From positions 1 to 64,000 of the forward strand of contig JAHIUD010000072.1 of NCBI GenBank assembly GCA_018817515.1: a DNA stretch of 64,000 nt, read 5' to 3'. The notes under the pieces were generated by a model, which worked only from the letters and a program-made list of their open reading frames with translations, did no database searches and had not been told where the DNA came from. The DNA is from Pseudomonadota bacterium. GTDB lineage: Bacteria; Desulfobacterota; Desulfovibrionia; Desulfovibrionales; Desulfovibrionaceae. Below, one piece after another: positions 29,707 to 38,944 of the stretch; position 1 is the stretch's first letter; each line of letters begins with the position of its first letter. A program made the position numbers and the translations under genes.

Positions 29707-30158
29707 GCCGCCTCATCTCGCGCCGTCTGGCCTGGGTCTATATCCTGGTGGTCACGTTGCTGGCAGTAAGCGGCACGATGCAGATGCCCATCGCCAGCCG
29801 CTACCGCATCGTGGCCGTGCCCGGCCTGGGCTGGCTGGGCAACTTCTGGCTCACGCACAAGCTGCACTACCTCGGCGCCAGCCTGCTGCTTGTGCTGGTC
29901 GGCGATCTCGCCACCCGCTGGATGCTGGAATGGCGGCGCAGCCATGTCCTGACGCCCTTCGGCTTGACCCGGGCAGCGCTCGTGGCCGGGCTCATCCTCA
30001 CCGGGGCCGTGCGGGTGCTGAAGAACCTGCCCAACGTCTCCTTCTCGCCCGAGCCCATCATGCTCATCGACTGGACGCACCTGGCCCTGGCCTTTCTGCT
30101 CGGGCTGCTGGCCCTGGCCCGGCGCTGGACCAAGGCCTCGTACCTGCGCCCGCGCTGA
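29703..30158 (+). CDS. small integral membrane cytochrome b-like (DUF4405-like) subunit
   Basis: Four predicted TM helices with His residues (THKLHYLG, RRSHVL, DWTHLAL); ATGA overlap with upstream ferredoxin. Confidence 0.65.
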   Translation: MSRLISRRLAWVYILVVTLLAVSGTMQMPIASRYRIVAVPGLGWLGNFWLTHKLHYLGASLLLVLVGDLATRWMLEWRRSHVLTPFGLTRAALVAGLILTGAVRVLKNLPNVSFSPEPIMLIDWTHLALAFLLGLLALARRWTKASYLRPR

Positions 30159-30180
30159 CGGCAGCCAACATATAAACGCC

Positions 30181-30219
30181 AAAGGGGCCATGCCGGATTG
30201 TCGCGGCATGGCCCCTTTT
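30181..30219. terminator. bidirectional intrinsic terminator
   Basis: AAAGGGGCCATGCCG...CGGCATGGCCCCTTTT between convergent genes. Confidence 0.9.
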
Positions 30220-30244
30220 GTTGGGCGGATGAGCCGGACCGGCC

Positions 30245-30505
30245 CTAGACCACGCGGTCCTGGACGATGCCAGCCTCTTCGGCGGCGGCAATGACGTCGC
30301 GCAGCACCTTGAGGGTCTCGCGGGCCTCCTCGGGGTGGAGCTTGCGAATGGCGAAGCCTGCGTGGATGATGAGGAAGTCGCCCAGGGCCACCTCTTCGTC
30401 AAGGATCATGAGCGAGGCGCTGACGGTGGTGTCGCCCTCGCCCACGCGGCAGGTGGCCACGTCGTCGGAAATTTCAATGATCTCAGCGGGGACTGCTAGG
30501 CACAT
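30245..30505 (-). CDS. hypC: HypC/HupF hydrogenase assembly chaperone
   Basis: MCLAVPAEIIEI; LGDFLIIHAGFAI. Confidence 0.93.
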   Translation of the reverse strand: MCLAVPAEIIEISDDVATCRVGEGDTTVSASLMILDEEVALGDFLIIHAGFAIRKLHPEEARETLKVLRDVIAAAEEAGIVQDRVV

Positions 30506-31029
30506 GGTTCTCTCTCCTGTGTGATGGAGCTGGGATTGGCCTTCAGGCTATAGGAGCCCCCGGCCTTGACGACCTCTTCCAGCACAAAGCCGATGAGCGC
30601 TTCCTGGCGCTCTTTGGCGACGTCCGAGATACCCACATTCAGGGTGTGGTAGTCAAGCGGCTCCATGCCGATGATCACTGCCTCGGGCCTGGTGCCCACA
30701 ATCTCGCACATGATGAGCGTGTCCACAAGGTCCGTCTGGTGCATGGAGTCCTTGAAGGCCAGGCTCTTGCGCAGGTCCTCGCCGGTGAGGCGGTAGATGC
30801 TCCCGGCCGGGCCGTCGCCCAGAACCGCGTCGATGACGATGACCAGGTCGCAGTTCATCATGGGGTCCATGAGCCGGGTGCCCAGGGTGCCGCCGTCCAT
30901 GACGGTGACGTTGTCGGACAGCTCGTACCGGCTCATGATCTGGTCAGCGGCGCTGACGCCGATGCCCTCGTCGGTGAAAAGGATGTTGCCCACGCCAAGG
31001 ACCAGGATGCGTTTTTGAGAGTCTGTCAT
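30496..31029 (-). CDS. hynC: hydrogenase maturation protease
   Basis: ILVLGVGNILFTDEGIGV; VMDGGTLGTRL. Confidence 0.92.
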   Translation of the reverse strand: MTDSQKRILVLGVGNILFTDEGIGVSAADQIMSRYELSDNVTVMDGGTLGTRLMDPMMNCDLVIVIDAVLGDGPAGSIYRLTGEDLRKSLAFKDSMHQTDLVDTLIMCEIVGTRPEAVIIGMEPLDYHTLNVGISDVAKERQEALIGFVLEEVVKAGGSYSLKANPSSITQEREPCA

Positions 31030-31052
31030 GCGGCCTCTTTGCTCCGAGAGTG

Positions 31053-31093
31053 AAAAAGGGACGGGAACCCGGTCGCCCGGATTCCCGTCCCTT
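31053..31093 (-). terminator. intrinsic terminator between hydrogenase large subunit and maturation genes
   Basis: 12 bp perfect stem AAGGGACGGGAA/TTCCCGTCCCTT followed by T5 on the minus strand. Confidence 0.85.
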
Positions 31094-31111
31094 ACAGGAT
31101 GCTCTTACGGT

Positions 31112-32791
31112 TTACAACACCTTGAAGCTGCTGGTCTTGCCGGTCTTGGCGTCGAGCACGTGCACGCCGCAGGCGATGCAGGGGTCGAAGCTGTGGACCG
31201 TGCGCAGGATCTCGACCGGACGATGCGGATCGAAGATCGGGGTGCCCATGAGGGCCTCTTCAACGGGACCCAGCTTGCCAGCGGCGCAGCGGGGGCCAAG
31301 GCTCCAGGTGGAGGGCACGACGAGCTGGAAGTTCTCGATCTTGCCCTTCTTGATCTTGATCCAGTGGGACAGAGCGCCGCGGGGGGCCTGCACGAAGCCA
31401 ACGCCTTCGGCCTCGTTGGGCATCTTCCACGGGGTGTACAGCTCGGTGTCGCCGCCCTTGACGTTGCCGACAAGCGCGTCGAGCCAAACCTGCATCTGGT
31501 TGGCGGTCACGAGGCACTCGATGCCGCGGGCAGCGGTGCGGCCCAGGGTCGAGAACAGCGCGGAGGCGTCAACCTTCAGGTAGTTCAGCACGAACTTGAC
31601 CGCGTCGACCGTGGGCTTGTGGCCCTTGGCAAAGGCGACCAGGACGGTGGCCAGGGGGCCGGTTTCGCAGGCTTCGCCGTTGTAGCGGGGGGCCTTCATC
31701 CAGGAGTAGCGGTCCTTGTCCTCGAGCTTGGTGTACTTGGGCTCGGTGACGCCGTTGTAAGGATGATGAGCCTTGTCGCCCACGTACCAGCTGTGCTTGA
31801 CGTGCTCTTCGATCTTCTTCTGGTCCATGGAGGCAACCTTGGCCAGGTCGCGCTTCATGATGACGCCGGGGGCGAAGAAGCGGGAATCCAGGTTGTACTC
31901 ATCAGTGGGGAATTCGCCGAAGCTGATGAAGTTGCTGGTGCCGCCAATGCCCGCCCAGTCTTTGTAGAAGCTGGCCACGGCGAGCAGGTCGGGGATGTAG
32001 AAGTCCTTGATGAAGGCGATGACTTCGTCGGTCAGGGCCTTGTACTCGGCGATGCGGTCGGGCTTCAGGGCATCGTAGTTGGTGACGCCGCCGACGACGG
32101 TGAACTGGGTGTGCGGGTTCTTGGCGCCGAAGATCGCCATGGCGCGGGCAGCCTTGACCTGCATGTGCAGGGCGTCAAGGTAGTGCTTCACGGCCATGAG
32201 ATCGGCCTCGGCGGGCAGGTAGTAGGCTTCGTTCTTCTTCTCGCCCAGGAAGTAGGCGTTGGTGAAGATGCCAAGCTTGCCGGAGTCGACCAGGGCCTTG
32301 ACCTTGGTCTGGACGGCCTTGAACTGGTCAGCGGTCTCCTTGCGGTTCGGGGAGAGGCTGTTGGACAGCGCGGCGGTCTTGACGGGGTCGGCCTGCAGGG
32401 CGTTGGCCACGTTGACCCAGTCAAGGGCGTGCAGGTGATAGAAGTGCACCAGGTGGTCGTGCAGATACTGCGAACCCATGACCAGGTTGCGCATGATGGT
32501 GGCGTTCTTCGGGATCTTCACCTTGACGGCGTTGTCGACCGCACGGGTGGAGCACAGGGCGTGCACGTAGGTGCAGACGCCGCAGGCGCGCTGGGTGAAG
32601 TGCTGGGCGTCGCGGGGATCGCGGCCCTTCAGGATGATTTCGAGGCCGCGAAACAGCTGCGAGCTGCTGCGGACATCGACGATTTTGCCGTTCTCGACGG
32701 TGGCGTCGATGCGCAGGTGGCCTTCAATACGAGTGACCGGGTCGACAACGACCGGGCCGGAGAAGTTGCTCTGGGGCGTTTTGGGCGCCAT
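31112..32791 (-). CDS. hynA: periplasmic [NiFe] hydrogenase large subunit
   Basis: RIEGHLRIDATVENG; RACGVCTYVHA; DPCIACGVHVLDAKTGK. Confidence 0.96.
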   Translation of the reverse strand: MAPKTPQSNFSGPVVVDPVTRIEGHLRIDATVENGKIVDVRSSSQLFRGLEIILKGRDPRDAQHFTQRACGVCTYVHALCSTRAVDNAVKVKIPKNATIMRNLVMGSQYLHDHLVHFYHLHALDWVNVANALQADPVKTAALSNSLSPNRKETADQFKAVQTKVKALVDSGKLGIFTNAYFLGEKKNEAYYLPAEADLMAVKHYLDALHMQVKAARAMAIFGAKNPHTQFTVVGGVTNYDALKPDRIAEYKALTDEVIAFIKDFYIPDLLAVASFYKDWAGIGGTSNFISFGEFPTDEYNLDSRFFAPGVIMKRDLAKVASMDQKKIEEHVKHSWYVGDKAHHPYNGVTEPKYTKLEDKDRYSWMKAPRYNGEACETGPLATVLVAFAKGHKPTVDAVKFVLNYLKVDASALFSTLGRTAARGIECLVTANQMQVWLDALVGNVKGGDTELYTPWKMPNEAEGVGFVQAPRGALSHWIKIKKGKIENFQLVVPSTWSLGPRCAAGKLGPVEEALMGTPIFDPHRPVEILRTVHSFDPCIACGVHVLDAKTGKTSSFKVL

Positions 32792-32859
32792 ATCTAGATC
32801 CTCCTTAAATGATTAGGTGCAGCGAGAAGGCTGACAATTCCAAGAAATAACGACCGAGC

Positions 32860-33858
32860 CTATTTCTCCATCTCGTAGAACGGGCTCATCTTATCCCAGA
32901 AATTGGGCTCGCTGCAGCCGATGCAGGGGTGACCAGCCTGAACGGGCCAGTTCACGCCGACGCCCTTGTCCAGGGGATTGAACTTCTTGGTCGGGCAGTT
33001 GTTGTAAGTGGAGGGACCCTTGCAGCCGAGCTTGTACAGACACCAGCCCTTCTTGGCCTCGGGGGAGTCGAAGGACATGGCGAACTGCTCCTTCTCAAAG
33101 AAGGGCTGACGCTCGCACTGGTCGTGAACGGTGGCGCCGAAGAACACGGTGGGGCGCAGATCGCCATCCAACGCAGGCAGCGGGGCCTTCTTGGTCACGG
33201 TCATGATGGCCGCGACAACGGTGCCAACCAGGTTGTACGGGTTGGGCGGGCAGCCGGGAACGTTGATGACCAGGCTCTTGGGGAACACGGCCTTGACGCC
33301 CTTGGCGTCGGTCGGGTTCGGTTTGGCGGCCTGCACGCCGCCGTAAGCGGCGCAGGTGCCGTAGGCGATGGTGGCGAGGCAGTTCTTGCTGGTGATGGCC
33401 TTCTTGACCATCTCCAGCATGGTGACGCCGCCGACCTTGCCGTAGATACCGTTGTCCTTCATGGGAATGCCGCCCTCGATCACGAGGAGGTAGGGCTTCT
33501 TCATGGCGTCGTGCAGGGCCTTCTCAGCCATTTCGCCTGCGGCGGCCATGATGGTCTCCTGGTACTCCAGGGAGATGACATCAAGGATCAGGGTATCGAT
33601 GTAGGCGGTTTTGCCGTCGATGGAAGCCATGCGCAGGATGGATTCGGAGCAACCGGTGCACTCTGCGTTGTGCAGCCAGATGACCGACGGACGATTGTCA
33701 GCCGTCAGCGCAGCCGCGACCTCGGTGGCATAAGCCGGCCCCATGCCCATGGTCGCCGCGATGATGCCGCAGAATTTCATGAAGTCGCGACGAGAAACGC
33801 CACTCTCTTCAAGGCGTTTTTCGGCGTCGGCCAAGCCATGTCCTACGGAAATCTTCAT
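32860..33858 (-). CDS. hynB: periplasmic [NiFe] hydrogenase small subunit
   Basis: Tat signal [56 protein letters not shown]. Confidence 0.96.
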   Translation of the reverse strand: MKISVGHGLADAEKRLEESGVSRRDFMKFCGIIAATMGMGPAYATEVAAALTADNRPSVIWLHNAECTGCSESILRMASIDGKTAYIDTLILDVISLEYQETIMAAAGEMAEKALHDAMKKPYLLVIEGGIPMKDNGIYGKVGGVTMLEMVKKAITSKNCLATIAYGTCAAYGGVQAAKPNPTDAKGVKAVFPKSLVINVPGCPPNPYNLVGTVVAAIMTVTKKAPLPALDGDLRPTVFFGATVHDQCERQPFFEKEQFAMSFDSPEAKKGWCLYKLGCKGPSTYNNCPTKKFNPLDKGVGVNWPVQAGHPCIGCSEPNFWDKMSPFYEMEK

Positions 33859-34186
33859 ACAACACCTCCAGATTATAATGATACGTGACAGGAACGCCTT
33901 GTAAACTCTTGACAATATGACCGCGTGACACAAAAACTCTAACCGTGCCACACTTGCCATACGAATCTTGCAAGAATTAGCAAGCGAAACAGTAGGTTAG
34001 CTGTGGATGCAGATACACGGGTCCAAGGACAAAGGCAAGGGGGGACCGCAAAAAAATCACAACACTCTTGCTACCCAAAGATTTGGCACCTGAGTCATCT
34101 CGCTGTAATCACATAAGATCATATGATTGACATTGAAATATTGACCTGCCCCCCAAGCATCGGCGATAATCGGTCTGGAGGCCTTC

Positions 34187-34981
34187 ATGACCACGCACAC
34201 GCCCCTGCCCCAGCGCAGGATGACCATTGCCCTGGCACGTCCGGGAGCTCCCGCCCTGGCTGTGCCCGTGCCGCTGCCCGCCGGACCGGCCAGCCTTGTC
34301 GACATCCTGCCCGCCGTGCGCGCCGTGACCGACGCCCTCCAGGACGAGGCCGCACGCACCCTGGCCGAAATGGGCCGCCCGATATCCTGTGGACGTGGCT
34401 GTGACACCTGCTGCAAGCATCTTGTGATGCTCGGCGAGGCCGAGGCCCTGGCCCTGCTGCGAACCCTGCGCGCCCTGCCGGACGAGCACCGGGAGCGCGT
34501 CACCGAGCGCTTCCGCGCCGGACTCGAGCGCCTGGAATCGGCCGGGCTCATGCCGGACCTTTACGCCGCGTTCACCCGTCAGCCCTACGACTCCCGCCGC
34601 CGGGGCGAGATGCAGACTGCGTACTGGGAGCTCGCCATCCCCTGCCCTTTCCTGGACGACGGGGCCTGCGGCATCTATGCCGAGCGCCCGCTCGTCTGCC
34701 GCCAGTACGCCATGACGACGCCGCCGGAAGCATGCAGGACGCCCTTCGGACCCGATGCGGCCCTGGTGAAGGTGCTGCCGCCCATTGACCTGGCCGGAGC
34801 TGCGGCGGCCTTCGACGGCCAATGGGTCCACGCCAGCCGCGTGCTGCCGCTGCTGCTGTGCCTGCTGCGCGAGGTGCCTCTGAGCCAGCGGCTCTTCCCG
34901 GTGCTGGAGCCGGAGCCCATGCTGGCGCGCTTTTTGGAATTCGCCTCGGAGCACTATGCCCGCAAGGCGCAACCTTCGTAA
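34187..34981 (+). CDS. YkgJ-family cysteine cluster protein
   Basis: CGRGCDTCCKHLV; CPFLDDGACGIYAERPLVCRQY. Confidence 0.88.
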   Translation: MTTHTPLPQRRMTIALARPGAPALAVPVPLPAGPASLVDILPAVRAVTDALQDEAARTLAEMGRPISCGRGCDTCCKHLVMLGEAEALALLRTLRALPDEHRERVTERFRAGLERLESAGLMPDLYAAFTRQPYDSRRRGEMQTAYWELAIPCPFLDDGACGIYAERPLVCRQYAMTTPPEACRTPFGPDAALVKVLPPIDLAGAAAAFDGQWVHASRVLPLLLCLLREVPLSQRLFPVLEPEPMLARFLEFASEHYARKAQPS

Positions 34982-34997
34982 ATTATAAGGAGGGCGC

Positions 34998-35312
34998 ATG
35001 AGCGTCATCGTGGAACTCTCGCTCTTCCCCCTGGACCAAGGTCAAAGCGTGGGGGCCTATGTCGCCCGGGCCGTGGGGATAATCCGCGAAAGCGGGTTGG
35101 CCTGCCAGCTCACCCCCATGGGCACCTGCATCGAGGGCTCGTGGGATGAGGTCATGGCCGTGGTGGACCAATGCTTCAAGGACCTGGCGAAGGACTCGGA
35201 CCGCGTCTACCTGACCCTCAAGGCCGACTGGCGGCGCGACCGCAAGGACGGCATGCGTGACAAGACCCGCAGCGTGGAGCGCAGCCTGGCCAAGACTGAG
35301 GAGGAAGCGTGA
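34998..35312 (+). CDS. MTH1187-family thiamine-binding protein
   Basis: MSVIVELSLFPLDQGQSVGAYVARAV; LTPMGTCIEGSWDEVM. Confidence 0.88.
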   Translation: MSVIVELSLFPLDQGQSVGAYVARAVGIIRESGLACQLTPMGTCIEGSWDEVMAVVDQCFKDLAKDSDRVYLTLKADWRRDRKDGMRDKTRSVERSLAKTEEEA

Positions 35313-35325
35313 AGGAGGAGGGAGC

Positions 35326-35913
35326 ATGAAGGATGTCGTCTGCCTGCTGGGCAGCCCCAGACCCAAGGGCAACAGCGCGGTGATGGCCCAGGCCCTGTGC
35401 GAGGCCGCCGCAGGGACCGGGGCGCGGGTAACGACCTTTGCCCTGAACAAGCTGGAATACCGGGGCTGCCAGGGCTGCCTGGTTTGCAAGAAGGACGCCC
35501 AGGCCTGTGTGCTGGACGACGGCCTGACGCCCGTGCTGGAGGCCGTGCGCGCCTGCGACGTGCTGGTGCTTGCCACGCCGGTGTACTTTGGCGAGGTCAC
35601 GGCCCAGCTCAAAGGCTTCATCGACCGCACCTTCTCCTACCTCCACGCCGGCTACGCGCACCTGCCGCGCGGCCAGCGCTCGCGCCTCACCCCCGGCAAG
35701 ACGCTGGTCTTCGTCATCGCCCAGGGCCACCCCAGGGAGGACCTGTTCACCGACATCTTCCCGCGCTACGAGTACCTGCTGAACTGGCAGGGCTTCACCC
35801 AAAGCCACCTGCTGCGCGCGTGCAGCGTGTACCACCAGGGCGATGCCGCCGCCCGGCCGGAGGTGCTGGAAGAGGCGCGCACCCTGGGAAGGAAGCTGGC
35901 CGCGCCGGACTGA
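35326..35913 (+). CDS. NAD(P)H-dependent FMN reductase / flavodoxin family protein
   Basis: LGSPRPKGNSAVMA; GCQGCLVCKK; ATPVYFGEVTAQLKGFIDR. Confidence 0.92.
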   Translation: MKDVVCLLGSPRPKGNSAVMAQALCEAAAGTGARVTTFALNKLEYRGCQGCLVCKKDAQACVLDDGLTPVLEAVRACDVLVLATPVYFGEVTAQLKGFIDRTFSYLHAGYAHLPRGQRSRLTPGKTLVFVIAQGHPREDLFTDIFPRYEYLLNWQGFTQSHLLRACSVYHQGDAAARPEVLEEARTLGRKLAAPD

Positions 35914-35937
35914 CGCTGCTGCGCCTCACCTGGTCGG

Positions 35938-36432
35938 CTATTGGGGCGGGCCGGGCGGGCAGTTCAACCCCTCCAGGCAGAAGAAGCGCACCAGCTCACG
36001 GGAGTAGATGGCGCGCAGGTACTTGGGATCGGCCAGGCGCAGCCGGTGGCCGTTGGTGCAGTCGGTGATGTGGGCGGCCTCCTGGGCGTGGATCTTGCGG
36101 GGGAAGCCCTCGACCACGAAACGGGCCTGAAAATAGTCGCGCCGCACGTCGCGGGTGGCCGCGGCCAGGCTTGCTTGGCTCACGGTGCGGCAGTTGGCGG
36201 CCACGTCGATGTCGCAGTTGGCCTCCACGATGGTCCTGCCGTCCTTGTCCTCAAAGCGGCTCCACTGCACCTTCATGAAGTACGGGTACCCCTCCAGGGC
36301 CTCGGCCACGGTCATGGACGGGTCCGGGGAGATGCGCGCCTGGCGCACGGCCTCCACGGGGTCGCCGCAGGCGGCCAGGAAGACGGAGGACGCCAGCAAA
36401 AGGGCTCGCGCAAGCGGGTGGATGCGATGCAT
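35938..36432 (-). CDS. putative lipoprotein
   Basis: Lipobox FLAAC; no recognised domain. Confidence 0.65.
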   Translation of the reverse strand: MHRIHPLARALLLASSVFLAACGDPVEAVRQARISPDPSMTVAEALEGYPYFMKVQWSRFEDKDGRTIVEANCDIDVAANCRTVSQASLAAATRDVRRDYFQARFVVEGFPRKIHAQEAAHITDCTNGHRLRLADPKYLRAIYSRELVRFFCLEGLNCPPGPPQ

Positions 36433-36628
36433 GCCGCACCCTGGCACAGCCCGCCAGCGAAATCAATGGCGCATCAGCCAAGCGGATGCCTGCGCAATAA
36501 AACCTCCGCGACATTGCGAGTGGGGGCTTGCATTCATAGGTGAGAATCAATAAGACTGCGGCGTTGCCGCAATCAGGCCGAGGCTTGGCCGCCCGTACGC
36601 ACAGCCCCCACAGGGGTGGAGGATCAAC

Positions 36629-38188
36629 ATGGATTTTCTCTCGGTATTCCTGGCGTTCTTCCCTGTCATCGCCATCTTCCTCATGCTCCTGGTGTACCGG
36701 GTCGCTGCAGACACGGCGGGCTTCTTCGGCTGGATACTGGCGGCGCTGGTGGCCTGGTTGTACTTTCAGACTCCGGCCGAGGTGGTCCTCACCGCCTCCC
36801 TGGCGGGGATTGTGGCCTCCATGCCCATTGCGCTGGTCATGGCCGCCAGCATCTTGCAGATCACGCTGATGCAGGAAACCGGCGCCGTGGCCCGCGTGGT
36901 GGCGCTGATGAAGACCATCGCCCCGGGCCAGCAGACCGTGCAGATCATGATCATCAACGTGGGCTTCGGCATCCTTTTGACCAGCCTGGGCGCGGTGACG
37001 GTGTCCATCCTGCCGCCCATCATGATCGCGCTCGGCTATTCCACCATGACCGCCATCCTCCTGCCGGCCATCGGCTACGACGCGTTGTGCACCTACGCCC
37101 TGCTGGGCATCCCGGCCGTGGTCTACGCGCAGTTCGTGGGCCGTCCGGTGAATGAGGTCGGCGGCAACTTCGCCATGTACATGCCGGTCATCAGCACCTG
37201 CATAGCTCTGGGCATGCTCCAGGTCACCGGCGGCACGGCCATGGTCAAGAAGGGCTTTGTCCCGGCGGCCATCGCTGGCGTCACCGCAGGCGTCATCGCC
37301 ATCCTCATGGCCAAGGTGGGCCTGGTGACCATCACCGGCATCGCGGCGGGCCTGGGCGTCATCGCCATGCTGGTGCTCTACGTGAAGCTCACCGGCAAGC
37401 AGTTGCAGGACCGCAGCCTGCTGAACGAAAAAGACCTGGCCGCCGAGCAGCGCCTGAGCCTGGCGCGCGCCTGTTCGCCCTGGATCATCCTCACCGTGTT
37501 CTCGCTGATCCTGAACGCGCCGAGCCTGCCCTTCTTCAAGATAACCTTCGTGGACTGGGCCATGCCGGTTGAGATCATCCCCGGCAGCCCGGAAAAGCTG
37601 CGTCTGCTCTGGCAGGCCTATACCTGGGTGGTCATCTGCACCTTCCTGGCCCTGCCCCTCATGCGCGCCACGCGCGAACAGATCGTGCGCGGGATCGCGA
37701 CCTCGGGCAAGCGCGCCTTCCGGCCCATCATGTCGGCCGCGGTGTTCTTCGCCATCGCCTACCTCATGAACCACTCGGGCAAGGGCATCGACTGGAAGCT
37801 GGCCGACCCGACCCACAACATGATCTACGTCATGGCCGACGCCTCGGCAGCCACCTTCGGCAAGTTCTACGCGGCCTTCGCGCCGTTCCTGGGCCTGCTC
37901 GGCGGCTTCATCAGCGGCTCGGAGACCTCAAGCATCGCCATGCTGACCAAGCTGCACCTGTCCACGGCGGAGCGCATCGGGCTCAGCGTTTCCGGCGGCA
38001 TGATCATCGCGGCGGCCAGCGGCATCGGCGGCGGATTGGCCAGCGTCATCTCCCCGGCCAAGCTGCAGACCGCGGCCTCGAGCATCGACAAGATCCGCGA
38101 GGCCCAGGTGGCCATCCGCCCGGCCTTCGTCATCTCCATGCTCATCACCGCCGTGGTGTCCGTCATGACCATGTACTTCGTCTTCTAG
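36629..38188 (+). CDS. L-lactate permease family transporter
   Basis: Polytopic; GFISGSETSSIAMLTKLH; GGLASVISPAKLQTAAS typical of LctP family. Confidence 0.9.
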   Translation: MDFLSVFLAFFPVIAIFLMLLVYRVAADTAGFFGWILAALVAWLYFQTPAEVVLTASLAGIVASMPIALVMAASILQITLMQETGAVARVVALMKTIAPGQQTVQIMIINVGFGILLTSLGAVTVSILPPIMIALGYSTMTAILLPAIGYDALCTYALLGIPAVVYAQFVGRPVNEVGGNFAMYMPVISTCIALGMLQVTGGTAMVKKGFVPAAIAGVTAGVIAILMAKVGLVTITGIAAGLGVIAMLVLYVKLTGKQLQDRSLLNEKDLAAEQRLSLARACSPWIILTVFSLILNAPSLPFFKITFVDWAMPVEIIPGSPEKLRLLWQAYTWVVICTFLALPLMRATREQIVRGIATSGKRAFRPIMSAAVFFAIAYLMNHSGKGIDWKLADPTHNMIYVMADASAATFGKFYAAFAPFLGLLGGFISGSETSSIAMLTKLHLSTAERIGLSVSGGMIIAAASGIGGGLASVISPAKLQTAASSIDKIREAQVAIRPAFVISMLITAVVSVMTMYFVF

Positions 38189-38212
38189 CCCGGCCATACA
38201 CCAGCACCCGCA

Positions 38213-38245
38213 GGGGGCCGCAGGCGCAAGTCTCCGGCCCCCTTG
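38213..38245 (+). terminator. intrinsic terminator after permease
   Basis: AGGGGGCCG...CGGCCCCCTT. Confidence 0.6.
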
Positions 38246-38289
38246 CCGTTGTCCCTGTATTCAGATATAGATACGGCTCGGAGGTGTTC

Positions 38290-38652
38290 ATGCGCCTGAT
38301 CCTGCCCCTCATGCTTCTCGTCCTGTTGCTGCCCCACGCTACCTTTGCAGCGCCTCCGGACCAACCAACTGCCCCCCCCTCTGAAAAACAGGTCACCCTA
38401 GACGAGGTCAGGCGGTTGATAATCAAGCCAAACAACAACGACACAGGCGTCACTCTCAAGTCCGACACAGTGGTTCTCCAGAAAAACACCAGCCTGTACG
38501 AGTCTCACCCCGACATGGGGCCAAATCAAGATAAGAAGACAGTAGGCAACGCAAGAGTAATGTCCATATCCGGTCCGGGACAATATGTAATACGACGAAA
38601 AGGCGCACGCGGCGTCGACAGGACCCCCTACAACGCACCACATCTCCGCTGA
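38290..38652 (+). CDS. small hypothetical exported protein
   Basis: GGAGGTG RBS; signal peptide MRLILPLMLLVLLLPHATFA. Confidence 0.6.
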   Translation: MRLILPLMLLVLLLPHATFAAPPDQPTAPPSEKQVTLDEVRRLIIKPNNNDTGVTLKSDTVVLQKNTSLYESHPDMGPNQDKKTVGNARVMSISGPGQYVIRRKGARGVDRTPYNAPHLR

Positions 38653-38714
38653 GTCGGAGCCCCTTGCCCCGATGCGCCATTGACCCCTTCCCGCCATGGG
38701 CGTAAAGGCGAATC

Positions 38715-38942
38715 ATGCACATAGCCTTAAAATGCTTCGCCACGCTCTCGCGGTTCACCCCGCCGGAGGCCGAGGCCTTTGCCATCGAGCCCGGCGAGAC
38801 CGTGGCCGACCTCGTCAAGCGTCTGGGCATCCCGCCCGCCGACCTCAAACTCGTCTTCATCAACGGCGCCCATGTGGAACCAGATGCCAAGCTGGCCGAC
38901 GGAGACCGCGTGGGGCTGTTCCCCGCTGTGGGAGGAGGCTAG
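38715..38942 (+). CDS. MoaD/ThiS family sulfur carrier
   Basis: ubiquitin-like; C-terminal GLFPAVGGG. Confidence 0.9.
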   Translation: MHIALKCFATLSRFTPPEAEAFAIEPGETVADLVKRLGIPPADLKLVFINGAHVEPDAKLADGDRVGLFPAVGGG

Positions 38943-38944
38943 CC

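Noticed and set aside
31112-31200. Possible [NiFeSe] selenocysteine hydrogenase
   Set aside because: The C-terminal motif reads DPCIACGVH with sense Cys codons and no in-frame TGA, so it is a standard [NiFe] enzyme.
33859-34186. Possible sigma54 promoter (TGGCAC-like words) upstream of hynB and the YkgJ gene
   Set aside because: TGGCAC-like words are present but no correctly spaced TTGCW -12 element was found on either strand.
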